64,000 nt of DNA from Erysipelotrichaceae bacterium (GTDB lineage: Bacteria; Bacillota_I; Bacilli_A; Erysipelotrichales; Erysipelotrichaceae): NCBI GenBank assembly GCA_013334325.1, contig JAAXXT010000006.1, forward strand, positions 1 through 64,000, read 5' to 3'. The notes under the pieces are model-generated. The model did no database searches and had not been told where the DNA came from. It saw nothing but the letters and a program-made list of their open reading frames with translations. Each line of letters opens with the position of its first letter. Position 1 is the first letter of the stretch. This document shows, piece by piece, positions 8,763 to 16,888 of this stretch. The position numbers and the translations under genes were made by a program.

Positions 8763-9485
8763 TTATCCCCCGATTCGTTTAAGTTCTTCTTCGAGATGAT
8801 CTTTTTCTAATAGACCACCATGGTAAATAAATAAACGAGATATTTCAACTTGTGCCATTTTTCTTACTGACGCAAGGGCTTGATCCATATCATGGGTAAA
8901 ACGAGGATTAGGACCGGATAAGATCCCATCTCTATAGTTCAAGGCATCACCTGTGATCATTGTTTTTGAAGCAGGATGATATAGACTTACATGCCCTAGA
9001 GTGTGACCTGGAGTCCATAGGATCTGAACTCCTCCTGCGATCTCTAGGATATCCTTGTCTTCTATGATGGAGTCTACTTTAGTTACCAATGAAGGAAAAG
9101 TTCCTTTTAGATGATCAAACCATGCTTGCTGATCTGGCTGAAGTTTCATACGACCACTTTCTATATCTAAGACTTTTAAAGGACTTAAGGAACCTTCTAT
9201 ATAAGGGATCTCTTCTCGATGAGCGAAGACTTCTATATTTGGATAAAGTGCTTTGATTTCTTTGAGAGCACCCATATGATCGATGTCATGATGAGTGATT
9301 AAGATGGCTGTGACTTTACTTAAGGAACAGTCAAATTTATTAAGTTGAGCTTCTAAAAGATCAACTTGTCCTAGCAAACCTGTATCGATCAATAAGACAT
9401 TTTGGGCGTCATAGATGACACTTGGATGTAGAACTCCACCAGTTCTTTCAATGTTTAGAATTCTTATTCCTTCTGTTTTTTTCAT
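8763..9485 (-). CDS. MBL-fold metallohydrolase
   Basis: A 240-residue metallo-beta-lactamase-fold protein. The zinc motif is THHDIDHMG (about 64-72). A GHTLGHVSL histidine is near 160-168, the GDAL aspartate near 180, and a C-terminal YHGG histidine. The pattern fits glyoxalase-II-like or quorum-lactonase-like hydrolases; the substrate is not readable. AGAGGAAG precedes the ATG. Two candidate small-RNA units and no other gene lie upstream for 640 bases. Confidence 0.8.
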   Translation of the reverse strand: MKKTEGIRILNIERTGGVLHPSVIYDAQNVLLIDTGLLGQVDLLEAQLNKFDCSLSKVTAILITHHDIDHMGALKEIKALYPNIEVFAHREEIPYIEGSLSPLKVLDIESGRMKLQPDQQAWFDHLKGTFPSLVTKVDSIIEDKDILEIAGGVQILWTPGHTLGHVSLYHPASKTMITGDALNYRDGILSGPNPRFTHDMDQALASVRKMAQVEISRLFIYHGGLLEKDHLEEELKRIGG

Positions 9486-9599
9486 AAGACTTCCTCTTAG
9501 TCTATGATATCACGCAAGGTTGACGGGTTGATGAATAATAACTTGTGGGCTTAACTTTTATCTACTTTTAGGAAACTAACTCTTCTCACTATTTTTCAA

Positions 9600-9772
9600 T
9601 TAAAAATACACCAAACGGTGTACCTTTAATCGATTCAATGTGTTTGAGTAAACAGTGTCTATTAAACTCTATTGCGTCGAAATACTCTTCTCTTCTGGCT
9701 CTTCCGTACTAGCGTAGACATCACACTTTTTGATTGATCTGTGCGATCAGTCCCACCTAATCTTTTGGATCT
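9600..9772 (-). ncRNA. candidate structured small RNA of about 170 nt
   Basis: On the minus strand there is a -35 TAGACT (9802-9807), a 17-base spacer and a -10 TAAAAT (9779-9784). A stem TACACC and GGTGTA with loop GTTT, followed by TTTTTAATT (9607-9622 and beyond), ends the unit. No credible reading frame lies between. Internal hairpin TGATC-GCACA-GATCA. The two halves are loosely complementary, so a rod-like fold such as 6S RNA is possible, but this is not established. The inverted repeat ACACT-CAT-AGTGT sits directly upstream of the -35 and recurs in the 25-30 kb island promoters. Confidence 0.5.
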
Positions 9773-9778
9773 ACACCT

Positions 9779-9820
9779 ATTTTACGTGAGTGCTTTTTTA
9801 AAGTCTACACACTATGAGTG
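9779..9820 (-). promoter_or_regulatory. promoter with ACACT-CAT-AGTGT palindrome
   Basis: Minus-strand promoter TAGACT, 17 bases, TAAAAT, with a perfect inverted repeat of five-base arms next to the -35 box. It is related to the promoters at 26600, 29077 and 30120. Confidence 0.6.
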
Positions 9821-9939
9821 TAGTTTCGCTGTTTTTAGACATTTTTTTACGAAAGTGACCTTATTTTCGATCTATTTATGATTAAGAAGTAGAACAATAT
9901 TATTCTGATCATTCATACCTAACTAAAATCACTTCTATA

Positions 9940-10003
9940 AAAGAAAACTCCGCATGGGCATACGGAGCAGCGCATTCAATCTCAGGAAAGGAGAATTGGT
10001 TGC
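9940..10003 (-). ncRNA. candidate trans-acting small RNA with anti-SD stretch
   Basis: On the minus strand a TATAAT (10010-10015) is followed by about 65 nt ending in stem CTCCGTATG and CATGCGGAG with TTTTCTTTT (9945-9970). The unpaired middle contains TTCTCCTTTCC, complementary to a strong Shine-Dalgarno sequence, as in several Gram-positive regulatory RNAs. The -35 is weak. The hairpin could instead be only the terminator of the ABC permease gene 150 bases upstream. Confidence 0.35.
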
Positions 10004-10130
10004 GAACATATTATACAATAGACTTTTTATACAAACGAGCAATATGATATAACATTTGGTAAAGTTACAAAATACACTTTTATTGGTCAAAAATACATAA
10101 TGATTTGAGTGTTGAAAAGCAAGAAATGAG

Positions 10131-10886
10131 TTAAACTTGTTTATGGTCAAATAACACAACAGAAGATATCATCACTAAAACAGTCAACAATAAACATATC
10201 CATAAAGCAGGCACAAAAGTATTTAGATCCTTTAATCCAGATAAAAGAGACATATTATCACTGCTTAAGGTCATAGGATTGGTGTCATGAAATTGAGGAA
10301 ATATGCTTAGGATGGTCATCACAATGGTTAAGCCACCCACTAAGAGTAAACTACCTATTCCGCTTTTAAACAAAACACCACCTAGAATCAACAATGAGAT
10401 CAAAAATTCTCCATATAACCAAGGACTAAAGAATGTCCAGAAGACTTGGTTTAAACCTGTCATTTCCCAGAAAACCAAAGTATAGATATAAGTCACCCCA
10501 AAACAAAACAGATAAGATAGAGTCCATATGATCGAGGCAACAGTAAATTTAGATAAAATAACTGTCGATCTTTTTAAACCTTTGGTGAGGATATTGATAA
10601 GGGTTCCTTTTGAGAATTCATTGGCCATGATCCCACTAAAAATTACAACCATGACGACCATTCCCATTTGACCCACATTCTTAAAAAATTGAGCCCAAGA
10701 ATCTAAGGCAGTAGGATCAGGTAACTGTATTTCTATTCCTGCAGCTTTTATGATTTCAGGGGTAAATTTCGCTAAAACAGGATTCATCATCCCAAACAAA
10801 AGAAAAACCAAACCCATAATCAATAATTTATAAGTTCTTAGATATTCTATAAATTCCTTCTTCGTAAACGCTAAATAGGCCTTCAT
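10131..10886 (-). CDS. ABC-2 type transporter permease
   Basis: A 251-residue membrane protein with about six helices. The N-terminus KKEFIEYLRTYKLLIM followed by a membrane helix is the usual beginning of ABC-2 exporter permeases. It contains the conserved SKGTLINILTKGLKRSTVILSKF cytoplasmic loop pattern. GGAGG lies before the ATG, and its start overlaps the end of the ATPase gene by four bases. It pairs with that ATPase to form an exporter; the cargo is unknown. Confidence 0.8.
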   Translation of the reverse strand: MKAYLAFTKKEFIEYLRTYKLLIMGLVFLLFGMMNPVLAKFTPEIIKAAGIEIQLPDPTALDSWAQFFKNVGQMGMVVMVVIFSGIMANEFSKGTLINILTKGLKRSTVILSKFTVASIIWTLSYLFCFGVTYIYTLVFWEMTGLNQVFWTFFSPWLYGEFLISLLILGGVLFKSGIGSLLLVGGLTIVMTILSIFPQFHDTNPMTLSSDNMSLLSGLKDLNTFVPALWICLLLTVLVMISSVVLFDHKQV

Positions 10887-11800
10887 TGTAGTGCCTCCAA
10901 AAATAGGCTTTCTATGGATGGTTCATTGACTTCAAACTTGATAGGTAGCCAATTATGATCAACCAGGATCTTTAAAACCAACGCTTCAGTTTTAAGAAGT
11001 TCTTTGGTCTGTAGAAGAAGTCCTGTTTGACCCTCAGTTTTGGGGATGAAATGATCTTTGATTTCAATGTGATCCATAAATGCTTCTTTATCTTGAGGTG
11101 TTTTAAATTCAATAGAGATGGATTCAGAAGCATGATTGGCTTTGATGTTGGCTAATGAATCTGCCATCATCAACTTCCCATGACTGATGACTGCCACATG
11201 ATCACAGATCCTTTCCACATCAGATAAGATATGGGTCGAAAAGAGAACTGTCGTTTTTCCTTTGACTTGACTTAAGATGTCTAGGATCTCTTTTCTTCCT
11301 AATGGATCTAAAGCACTGGTAGGTTCATCACAGATCAATAATCTAGGTTCATTTAAAAGAGCTTGGGCTATGCCCAATCTTTGTTTCATGCCTCTTGAAT
11401 AGGCACCGATTTTTTTAGTTACTTTAGAAAGCCCCACTAGACTAAGCAATTCATCACTTCTGCTTTTTATAAGTTCATTACTTAAACCAGTAATTTTTCC
11501 ACATAGATCAAGGTACTCTCGTGCTCTTAGATAATTATAGAACTCAGGGACATCAGGTAAATAACCGATCTTACGATTGGTTTTGGTTTCTCCAAAGGAT
11601 ACCTTTTCCCCATCGATAAGAACGCTTCCTTGATCTGTCTTAAGTAGACCTAAGACCAGTTTCATCGTTGTGGTCTTACCTGCCCCATTTTGTCCTATGA
11701 ATCCAAAGATGGATCCTTCTGGGACACTAAAAGACAGATCGTCAATGGCTTGAGTCGATCCAAATCGTTTAGAAAGATGCTGAATCTCTAAGATATCCAT
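10883..11800 (-). CDS. ABC transporter ATP-binding protein
   Basis: A 305-residue ABC-2 exporter ATPase: Walker A GQNGAGKTT (about 37-45), signature YSRGMKQR (about 136-143), Walker B LLICDEP and switch histidine in FSTHIL. A C-terminal domain of about 80 residues follows, as in BcrA-type drug or bacteriocin exporters. The start codon overlaps the stop of the small PLDc_N gene (TAATG) and its end overlaps the permease gene, so the three form one operon. Confidence 0.9.
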   Translation of the reverse strand: MDILEIQHLSKRFGSTQAIDDLSFSVPEGSIFGFIGQNGAGKTTTMKLVLGLLKTDQGSVLIDGEKVSFGETKTNRKIGYLPDVPEFYNYLRAREYLDLCGKITGLSNELIKSRSDELLSLVGLSKVTKKIGAYSRGMKQRLGIAQALLNEPRLLICDEPTSALDPLGRKEILDILSQVKGKTTVLFSTHILSDVERICDHVAVISHGKLMMADSLANIKANHASESISIEFKTPQDKEAFMDHIEIKDHFIPKTEGQTGLLLQTKELLKTEALVLKILVDHNWLPIKFEVNEPSIESLFLEALQ

Positions 11801-11997
11801 TATTCATCGCTCCGACCAAGCGTAAAGTATAGAATAGGTCCAATGATTTGAATGAAGCTTATAATGACCCACATCGTTCTAGTACCCCTTTTATAGGTAC
11901 TATGAGTTAGAATATGAACCAAAGCCATCACTAATAAAATCAATTCAATCAAAATAATAGGCAATAGAAATGGCCAAATCTCTAGTAATAGATCCAT
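11800..11997 (-). CDS. small membrane protein with PLDc_N domain
   Basis: A 65-residue protein with two membrane helices and the ending IGPILYFTLGR, the hallmark of the phospholipase D N-terminal (PLDc_N) membrane domain found alone in front of ABC exporter genes. The start at 11997 is preferred over an ATG 18 bases upstream because AAGGAGACC fits it. First gene of the exporter operon. Confidence 0.75.
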   Translation of the reverse strand: MDLLLEIWPFLLPIILIELILLVMALVHILTHSTYKRGTRTMWVIISFIQIIGPILYFTLGRSDE

Positions 11998-12130
11998 AGT
12001 TGGTCTCCTTATCACTTCACATTCTGAAGTATATATCTTAAGTATAGTCCAAACCTTATAGCTTTTCTATCTCTTTAGTTGCCCTTTCAATCCAATATTC
12101 ATCAATAATCAATACTGTTTATAAAAGGTA

Positions 12131-12165
12131 AAAAAGAATGGTTCATAGAACCATTCTTTTAATAA
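12131..12165 (-). terminator. terminator of the LPXTG protein gene
   Basis: Inverted repeat AAAGAATGGTTC and GAACCATTCTTT just downstream of the stop at 12194; the minus strand continues with a T run. Confidence 0.85.
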
Positions 12166-12193
12166 CTAACATTTTACTGCCCAATCAAATTGA

Positions 12194-13984
12194 TTATTCA
12201 GCTTCCAATTCTTTTTTCTTACGGCTAACCATAAATAGACCTAAGGCCATCGCCAATACAACGAATCCTAAGTTTGCGGATTCACCAGTATACGGTAATC
12301 CTTCACCTGTGGTAACAACACCATAGGTAGAGAACAAGTTTGTATAGAATGTCAACTTATGAGTAGTTTCATCATATGTCGCATTCAAATCTTCCATTTC
12401 ACCTTCATGATCGCGAACGACATTATAGGACGTATAGCCCCACATGGATTCAGGTAAGGTAATGGTAATCTTAACAGGTTTAGGAGTCGCAGTGATATTA
12501 CTTTCAACACCATCAACTGTTTTCAAGAGTTGAACATCCAAGAAGAATACTTTTGAACCTTCAGCATAATCATGATCAACGAGGTAGGTATCAAATAATT
12601 CTTTATCAACTTCTGGTATATTGGTAGCTTCTACAGCATCGACTTCCAAATTAATATCGATGAGAGTATCTACAGGAATATCAAGATCTAAGAAGAGATC
12701 ATTTAAGCCTTCTACTTCAATCGTAACACCAGTGCCTTCAAAGGCAACAGCTGTTTTGATGAATCCAGCTTGATAGTCTACAGCTCCAAATACACTGGCA
12801 TCAACAGGCAAGAACCAACCTACGAAGGTATAGCCCGCTTTGACAGGATCTGTAGGAGCGATGGCTTCTAAATAATTAGAAACATTTTGAGTACTTAATA
12901 CTGTTCCGTCCCAATCTAAATAACGAACAGTTTGTGAAGTTTCTAAGATATCACTAAGTGCCGTTAAAGGATTTGGACCTAAATTAGAAGTATAACTAAA
13001 ACTTACATCGCCTTCATTTAAAACAGTTCCAAAACTAAAAGTAATCGCAATCCCATTATCATCCAATTCATACCCATTCAACTCTCCAACACCAGTCATG
13101 GATTTATTTAGATTTAAACTTTGAATGGTGGCTTCATCTGTTGGATATTCATCCCAAAGACCTTCCATCCAAGGATCATCTGGATCAAATGCAACATAGG
13201 CTGATGCTCGAGCACGAACATCTTTTGCTAAGAAGAAGAATGAATCTAATGAAACTGCCCCTCTCGCAATAACCATTGCATATGGATCAGCAGTATCCGG
13301 TTGTGGATTCGCCAATACTTTAGCGTAAGTATCATAAGAATCATTGGTCCAAGCATCCATATCAGGATCAAATGATCGAACATAGACAAGATTATCTATG
13401 TCATATCCAGTAGCATTTTCAATGACAACATCCGTTGTGTAATACATATCATTCACGTTGAATGAATATGTCGTTGTGATTGTAATCCCATTATCATCTG
13501 TAACAGTATGAACTGCCTTTAATAGATCACCTGAAGACTGATCCACTGCACAAGGAGAAACAGTAAAATAATCGTTGATATCGTTATCGATGCCTTCTTC
13601 GTCTTCTACATAACGTTCTGCACCGATACGAATATATTCTGATCCATCGATCTCATATCCAATCATATAGCGTTCTTCTGGAGTTCCTGGCAAGAAGAAA
13701 TCACCTGTTGTAGGTGCTTCTCCAACTTCCCAACCATCACCATCTACGATAAGACCTAACTGATTACCATCGGTATGGAAACCTTCTGGTGCGGAATCAG
13801 AAGTCCCAAAGGAACCTGTTTGAGAGATTCCTATTTCAATATAGTTACCTCCCAAAAATACTTCACAACCAGAGGTTGCGGAATGAGCGCCTACCCCACT
13901 TGTAGCTTTTACAGTTACCGGTTTGTAGCCACTGGAAAGAATCAATACTAAACCTAGAACTATAGCTCCAATACGTCTAATCAT
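12194..13984 (-). CDS. LPXTG-anchored surface protein with InlB-type repeat
   Basis: A 596-residue secreted protein. It has an N-terminal signal peptide (about 28 residues) and a long beta-rich region of acidic composition. An InlB/Listeria-Bacteroides repeat lies near 350-390 (YLDWDGTVL through KAGYTFVGWF). The C-terminal sorting signal is LPYTG, a hydrophobic helix and RKKK. Sortase would anchor it to peptidoglycan, which implies a Gram-positive wall. AAAGGGG lies before the ATG. The next gene upstream codes for a surface lipoprotein with a C-terminal helix, so both may belong to one surface layer. The ligand is unknown. Confidence 0.85.
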   Translation of the reverse strand: MIRRIGAIVLGLVLILSSGYKPVTVKATSGVGAHSATSGCEVFLGGNYIEIGISQTGSFGTSDSAPEGFHTDGNQLGLIVDGDGWEVGEAPTTGDFFLPGTPEERYMIGYEIDGSEYIRIGAERYVEDEEGIDNDINDYFTVSPCAVDQSSGDLLKAVHTVTDDNGITITTTYSFNVNDMYYTTDVVIENATGYDIDNLVYVRSFDPDMDAWTNDSYDTYAKVLANPQPDTADPYAMVIARGAVSLDSFFFLAKDVRARASAYVAFDPDDPWMEGLWDEYPTDEATIQSLNLNKSMTGVGELNGYELDDNGIAITFSFGTVLNEGDVSFSYTSNLGPNPLTALSDILETSQTVRYLDWDGTVLSTQNVSNYLEAIAPTDPVKAGYTFVGWFLPVDASVFGAVDYQAGFIKTAVAFEGTGVTIEVEGLNDLFLDLDIPVDTLIDINLEVDAVEATNIPEVDKELFDTYLVDHDYAEGSKVFFLDVQLLKTVDGVESNITATPKPVKITITLPESMWGYTSYNVVRDHEGEMEDLNATYDETTHKLTFYTNLFSTYGVVTTGEGLPYTGESANLGFVVLAMALGLFMVSRKKKELEAE

Positions 13985-14125
13985 TTATTATTCCCCTTTC
14001 GTTAAATGCATCACTATGCATTTCTATAATACCATAATAACATACCCTATATTTATTACAACTATAAACATAAATAATATATCTTTCGGCTAATATACAT
14101 ATTATTATAAGTTTTAGTTTTGATA

Positions 14126-14150
14126 TAAAAAGCACCTTTTTCAAGGTGCT
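14126..14150 (-). terminator. terminator of the C-anchored lipoprotein gene
   Basis: Inverted repeat AAGCACCTT and AAGGTGCTT followed on the minus strand by TTTTTATA, 20 bases after the stop codon. Confidence 0.85.
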
Positions 14151-14171
14151 TACTCATAGATTTGATGTCTT

Positions 14172-15425
14172 TTACTTAAGTGGGGTTTCTACAACTGGAG
14201 TCTCAACAACTGGTTTAACAGGAGCTGGTTTCTTTTTTAGGACCTTCATCAAGAGGAGTCCTCCAACCAAGACTACAACGACTCCCCCACCAATCAATAG
14301 ATATAACATCAATGGATTATCAGTCTTTTGAAGTCCAATGGATAGATTAAACGAATCAGAACTAAGTGATAAGGTTGTATTGACCAATTCAAATGGATAA
14401 GTCGTGTTCTTATCATAGTCGACGCCATCTACGGTTTTTAAAGCATAGTTCTTGAATGAAAGATGATAACCAATTGGTGTATCCAATACATCGACATAGC
14501 CTCTCATCACTTGAGCGAAGTCTTCTTTCCATTCAACGATCTTCGTTCCATCTTTCAATGCAAAGGTAAGATTACTATCTAGACCAGGAATCATGGATTC
14601 TGTGGCTTCTGTGATCTTTAATGGATCTTTTGAGCCAAAGCTTACTTTGATCAGATACATACCACCTTCAGTTTTTGTGGTTAAAGCAGGACTAAGAAGC
14701 GTAGTCAAGGCATCTAGTTTCGCTTGGATCATCGTAACGGCCCATTCACTATCGATCATTTCTTGACCGTACTTTTGAGTAGGATCAATCGCTAAAGTAA
14801 TGTCTCGAGTTATGGTTTGATCTGCAGCGATAGAGGTATTGATGTCTAAGGTTTTAATGTTGACCAATTTATCGATAACGATTCCGAAACCATCTAGAGC
14901 TGTTTCAGCTTGATCCGCAAAAGTATAAGTTGATGTTCCTGCAACTGTAAATGGATTTAAATCAATCGTTCCATAAACTTTAGCATCTTCGAGTGCTTTA
15001 ATAGCCCATTGCATATAATCAGTAGGATCAGCTACGAAGCCTTGCATAGCCACACTGTTTATAAAAGGATCTTCTCCTTCAAGCGCTGAAATGAAGATAT
15101 CGTTTCGTCCAGTTAGTTTTCCTACTTTGACTTGATACTCATTAAAGTTTTCAAAACTGAAGGTATAGGTGAAAACGAGTGACGTTCCTCCTATGATACT
15201 GTTGGTTAAAGTCGAATCATCTAAAGGATCTGCAGCTTCGATGACAGGCATGATCGCATCTCTAACAACAACCAAGTCACCCACATCTTCTTCTAGAATC
15301 ACCACTCTTAAAACTTGATGTCCCTTCCCATTAAAATTTTCCAAATATAATTTCGAGTCTACTGTGTGTGTACATCCACTTAAAACCAAAAGCAATAAGA
15401 CAAATAACGTAAGAAATTTTTTCAT
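14172..15425 (-). CDS. lipoprotein with C-terminal membrane anchor
   Basis: A 417-residue protein from the chosen ATG at 15425; an in-frame ATG 36 bases further upstream lacks a fitting ribosome site, whereas GGAAAGG suits 15425. Lipobox LSGC lies near residue 18. The extracellular part is beta-rich with repeated KTLDINTS / ITRDITLAIDP style strands. A single helix (LLIGGGVVVVLVGGLLLM) is followed by a KKK cluster and a proline-rich tail (PVKPVVETPVVETP). A lipoprotein with a second anchor at the other end is unusual. The family is not recognised. Confidence 0.65.
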   Translation of the reverse strand: MKKFLTLFVLLLLVLSGCTHTVDSKLYLENFNGKGHQVLRVVILEEDVGDLVVVRDAIMPVIEAADPLDDSTLTNSIIGGTSLVFTYTFSFENFNEYQVKVGKLTGRNDIFISALEGEDPFINSVAMQGFVADPTDYMQWAIKALEDAKVYGTIDLNPFTVAGTSTYTFADQAETALDGFGIVIDKLVNIKTLDINTSIAADQTITRDITLAIDPTQKYGQEMIDSEWAVTMIQAKLDALTTLLSPALTTKTEGGMYLIKVSFGSKDPLKITEATESMIPGLDSNLTFALKDGTKIVEWKEDFAQVMRGYVDVLDTPIGYHLSFKNYALKTVDGVDYDKNTTYPFELVNTTLSLSSDSFNLSIGLQKTDNPLMLYLLIGGGVVVVLVGGLLLMKVLKKKPAPVKPVVETPVVETPLK

Positions 15426-15812
15426 ACTCAGTGCTTTCCTTTCCTCTTTGAGTGCACTCAACCAAATCTAAACATAAAAAGTACCCATAAATCTTAGCCT
15501 TATTATTAATTCGTCCTACAGTTACTAAAACGTCTTACTAATTGCTATATTATCACTTATATTAAAAAAGTAAACACTATGTATAATCTCTGATTTCTCA
15601 CATCTAGGAAATCTTACTTAACTTAATAGATCGAGGATACGCAAAAGAAAAATAAGGCTTACTTTAAACTCAGTATCCTTATTTTTCTATAAGCAATCAT
15701 CCATTATCTTAGTATAATCAATTGGAGGAAGTGAACTCTTATTCAAATATAATTTCAAGAAATTTAAAATGGAGAAACAAAAAGATTGATCTTTCGACCA
15801 ATCTTGTTGAAA
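15426..15812. other. intergenic stretch with long inverted repeat
   Basis: No gene seen in 387 bases. It holds a perfect 12-base inverted repeat, AGAAAAATAAGG at 15646-15657 and CCTTATTTTTCT at 15677-15688, with a 19-base loop. This may be a bidirectional terminator or a relic. Confidence 0.5.
15780..15806 (-). terminator. terminator of the cold-shock gene
   Basis: Minus-strand stem GATTGGTC and GATCAATC with loop GAAA and TTTTTG, directly after the csp stop. Confidence 0.85.
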
Positions 15813-16010
15813 CTAAATCTTTGTGACGTTTTGAGCTTGAAGGCCGCGATCTGTCTCGACAACTTCGAACTCGACATCAGCGTTTTCTTCAATATTCTTG
15901 AATCCATCCATCTTCAGTTGTGAATAATGGAAGAATACTTCTTTTCCGTCGTTAGCGACGATAAAACCAAAACCTTTTTCTTTATTGAACTTCTTAACTT
16001 TGCCTTGCAT
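15813..16010 (-). CDS. csp: cold-shock protein, CspA family
   Basis: A 65-residue single cold-shock domain: GKVKKFNKEKGFGFI carries RNP1 (KGFGFI) and VFFHYS carries RNP2. It binds single-stranded RNA and DNA as an RNA chaperone in the cytoplasm. The ATG at 16010 is used rather than the TTG three bases before. The 5' region contains an inverted GTAGGTGACCCCTAC segment that could form a short leader hairpin, as is common in csp leaders. Confidence 0.95.
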   Translation of the reverse strand: MQGKVKKFNKEKGFGFIVANDGKEVFFHYSQLKMDGFKNIEENADVEFEVVETDRGLQAQNVTKI

Positions 16011-16239
16011 CAAATCCTATACCTTTCTTTACGTAGGGGTCACCTACATCGTGGGTTAATTCTACCACAATTATGGGACATTATGGAAATTATTTGATAA
16101 GTCATATAAAAGAAGATAAGAAGAGCTAAATATAATGCATCTTATATTACGACTTTATCTCTATTTCATAAGGATACTCTCTTATCCAGAACTTGATTAT
16201 GAACCTCATTCAAACGTATAATAAGGTAAAGGAGACCTT

Positions 16240-16611
16240 ATGAAAAGATCAATCTTCTTATTGATTTATTCTATCCTTTATACGGCATTTCCTTTGTTGA
16301 TGGTTTGGTCACTGTTTTACATCAATGATGTAAAAGCATATGACAGTAATGGGATGAATTGGGGCTTTGCCACCTTTCTTGCCTTAGTACTATTGACTAC
16401 GCTTGTGATGGGGATAACAGGATGTGTATTATGTTGGATCGCTTATAAGAAAAACAGCCTTTCATCGATTCAAGTTTCATTATTGTTTATGGGAACCTTT
16501 GTCGCCCTATATTATCCTATTCCTAATCAAACTTTTATCCCATTAGGGATGTTTATCCTGGGTACAGTTTCATACTTTGATCTTAGAAGAATCCTCAAGA
16601 TGACTACCTAG
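16240..16611 (+). CDS. unknown four-helix membrane protein
   Basis: A 123-residue hydrophobic protein with four predicted membrane helices (about 7-27, 42-66, 77-94, 100-113). AAAGGAG lies before the ATG. Monocistronic by position. I recognise no family. Confidence 0.6.
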   Translation: MKRSIFLLIYSILYTAFPLLMVWSLFYINDVKAYDSNGMNWGFATFLALVLLTTLVMGITGCVLCWIAYKKNSLSSIQVSLLFMGTFVALYYPIPNQTFIPLGMFILGTVSYFDLRRILKMTT

Positions 16612-16760
16612 TAATTATCTTTATAAAGCTTTAATTTTATCTCGTGCTTATTTGATTACCTTAGAATCATTCTGAAACAACTTCTATAATGATCACTAGT
16701 GGATGTTTTTTTAACGAGTGATCATCAAAATTTAACCAAATTATTGTGTAATTAAAATTT

Positions 16761-16776
16761 AACGAAAGCGTTTTCA
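16761..16776. promoter_or_regulatory. cre-like / LacI-family operator
   Basis: AACGAAAGCGTTTTCA is near the catabolite-responsive consensus when read in reverse. The 13-base core ACGAAAGCGTTTT recurs at 61367-61379 between the GH1 and GH16 genes. It lies about 115 bases before the start of the 1143-residue carbohydrate-active gene. Confidence 0.65.
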
Positions 16777-16888
16777 CAAAATCGCTTTTTTATGATATTA
16801 TTATTCTATAAAGCCATTACATTTGGTAAAATGGCCGCCCATAAATGACTATAGGGTGAAAAACACAGAAATGAGAGGAATAACCTTC

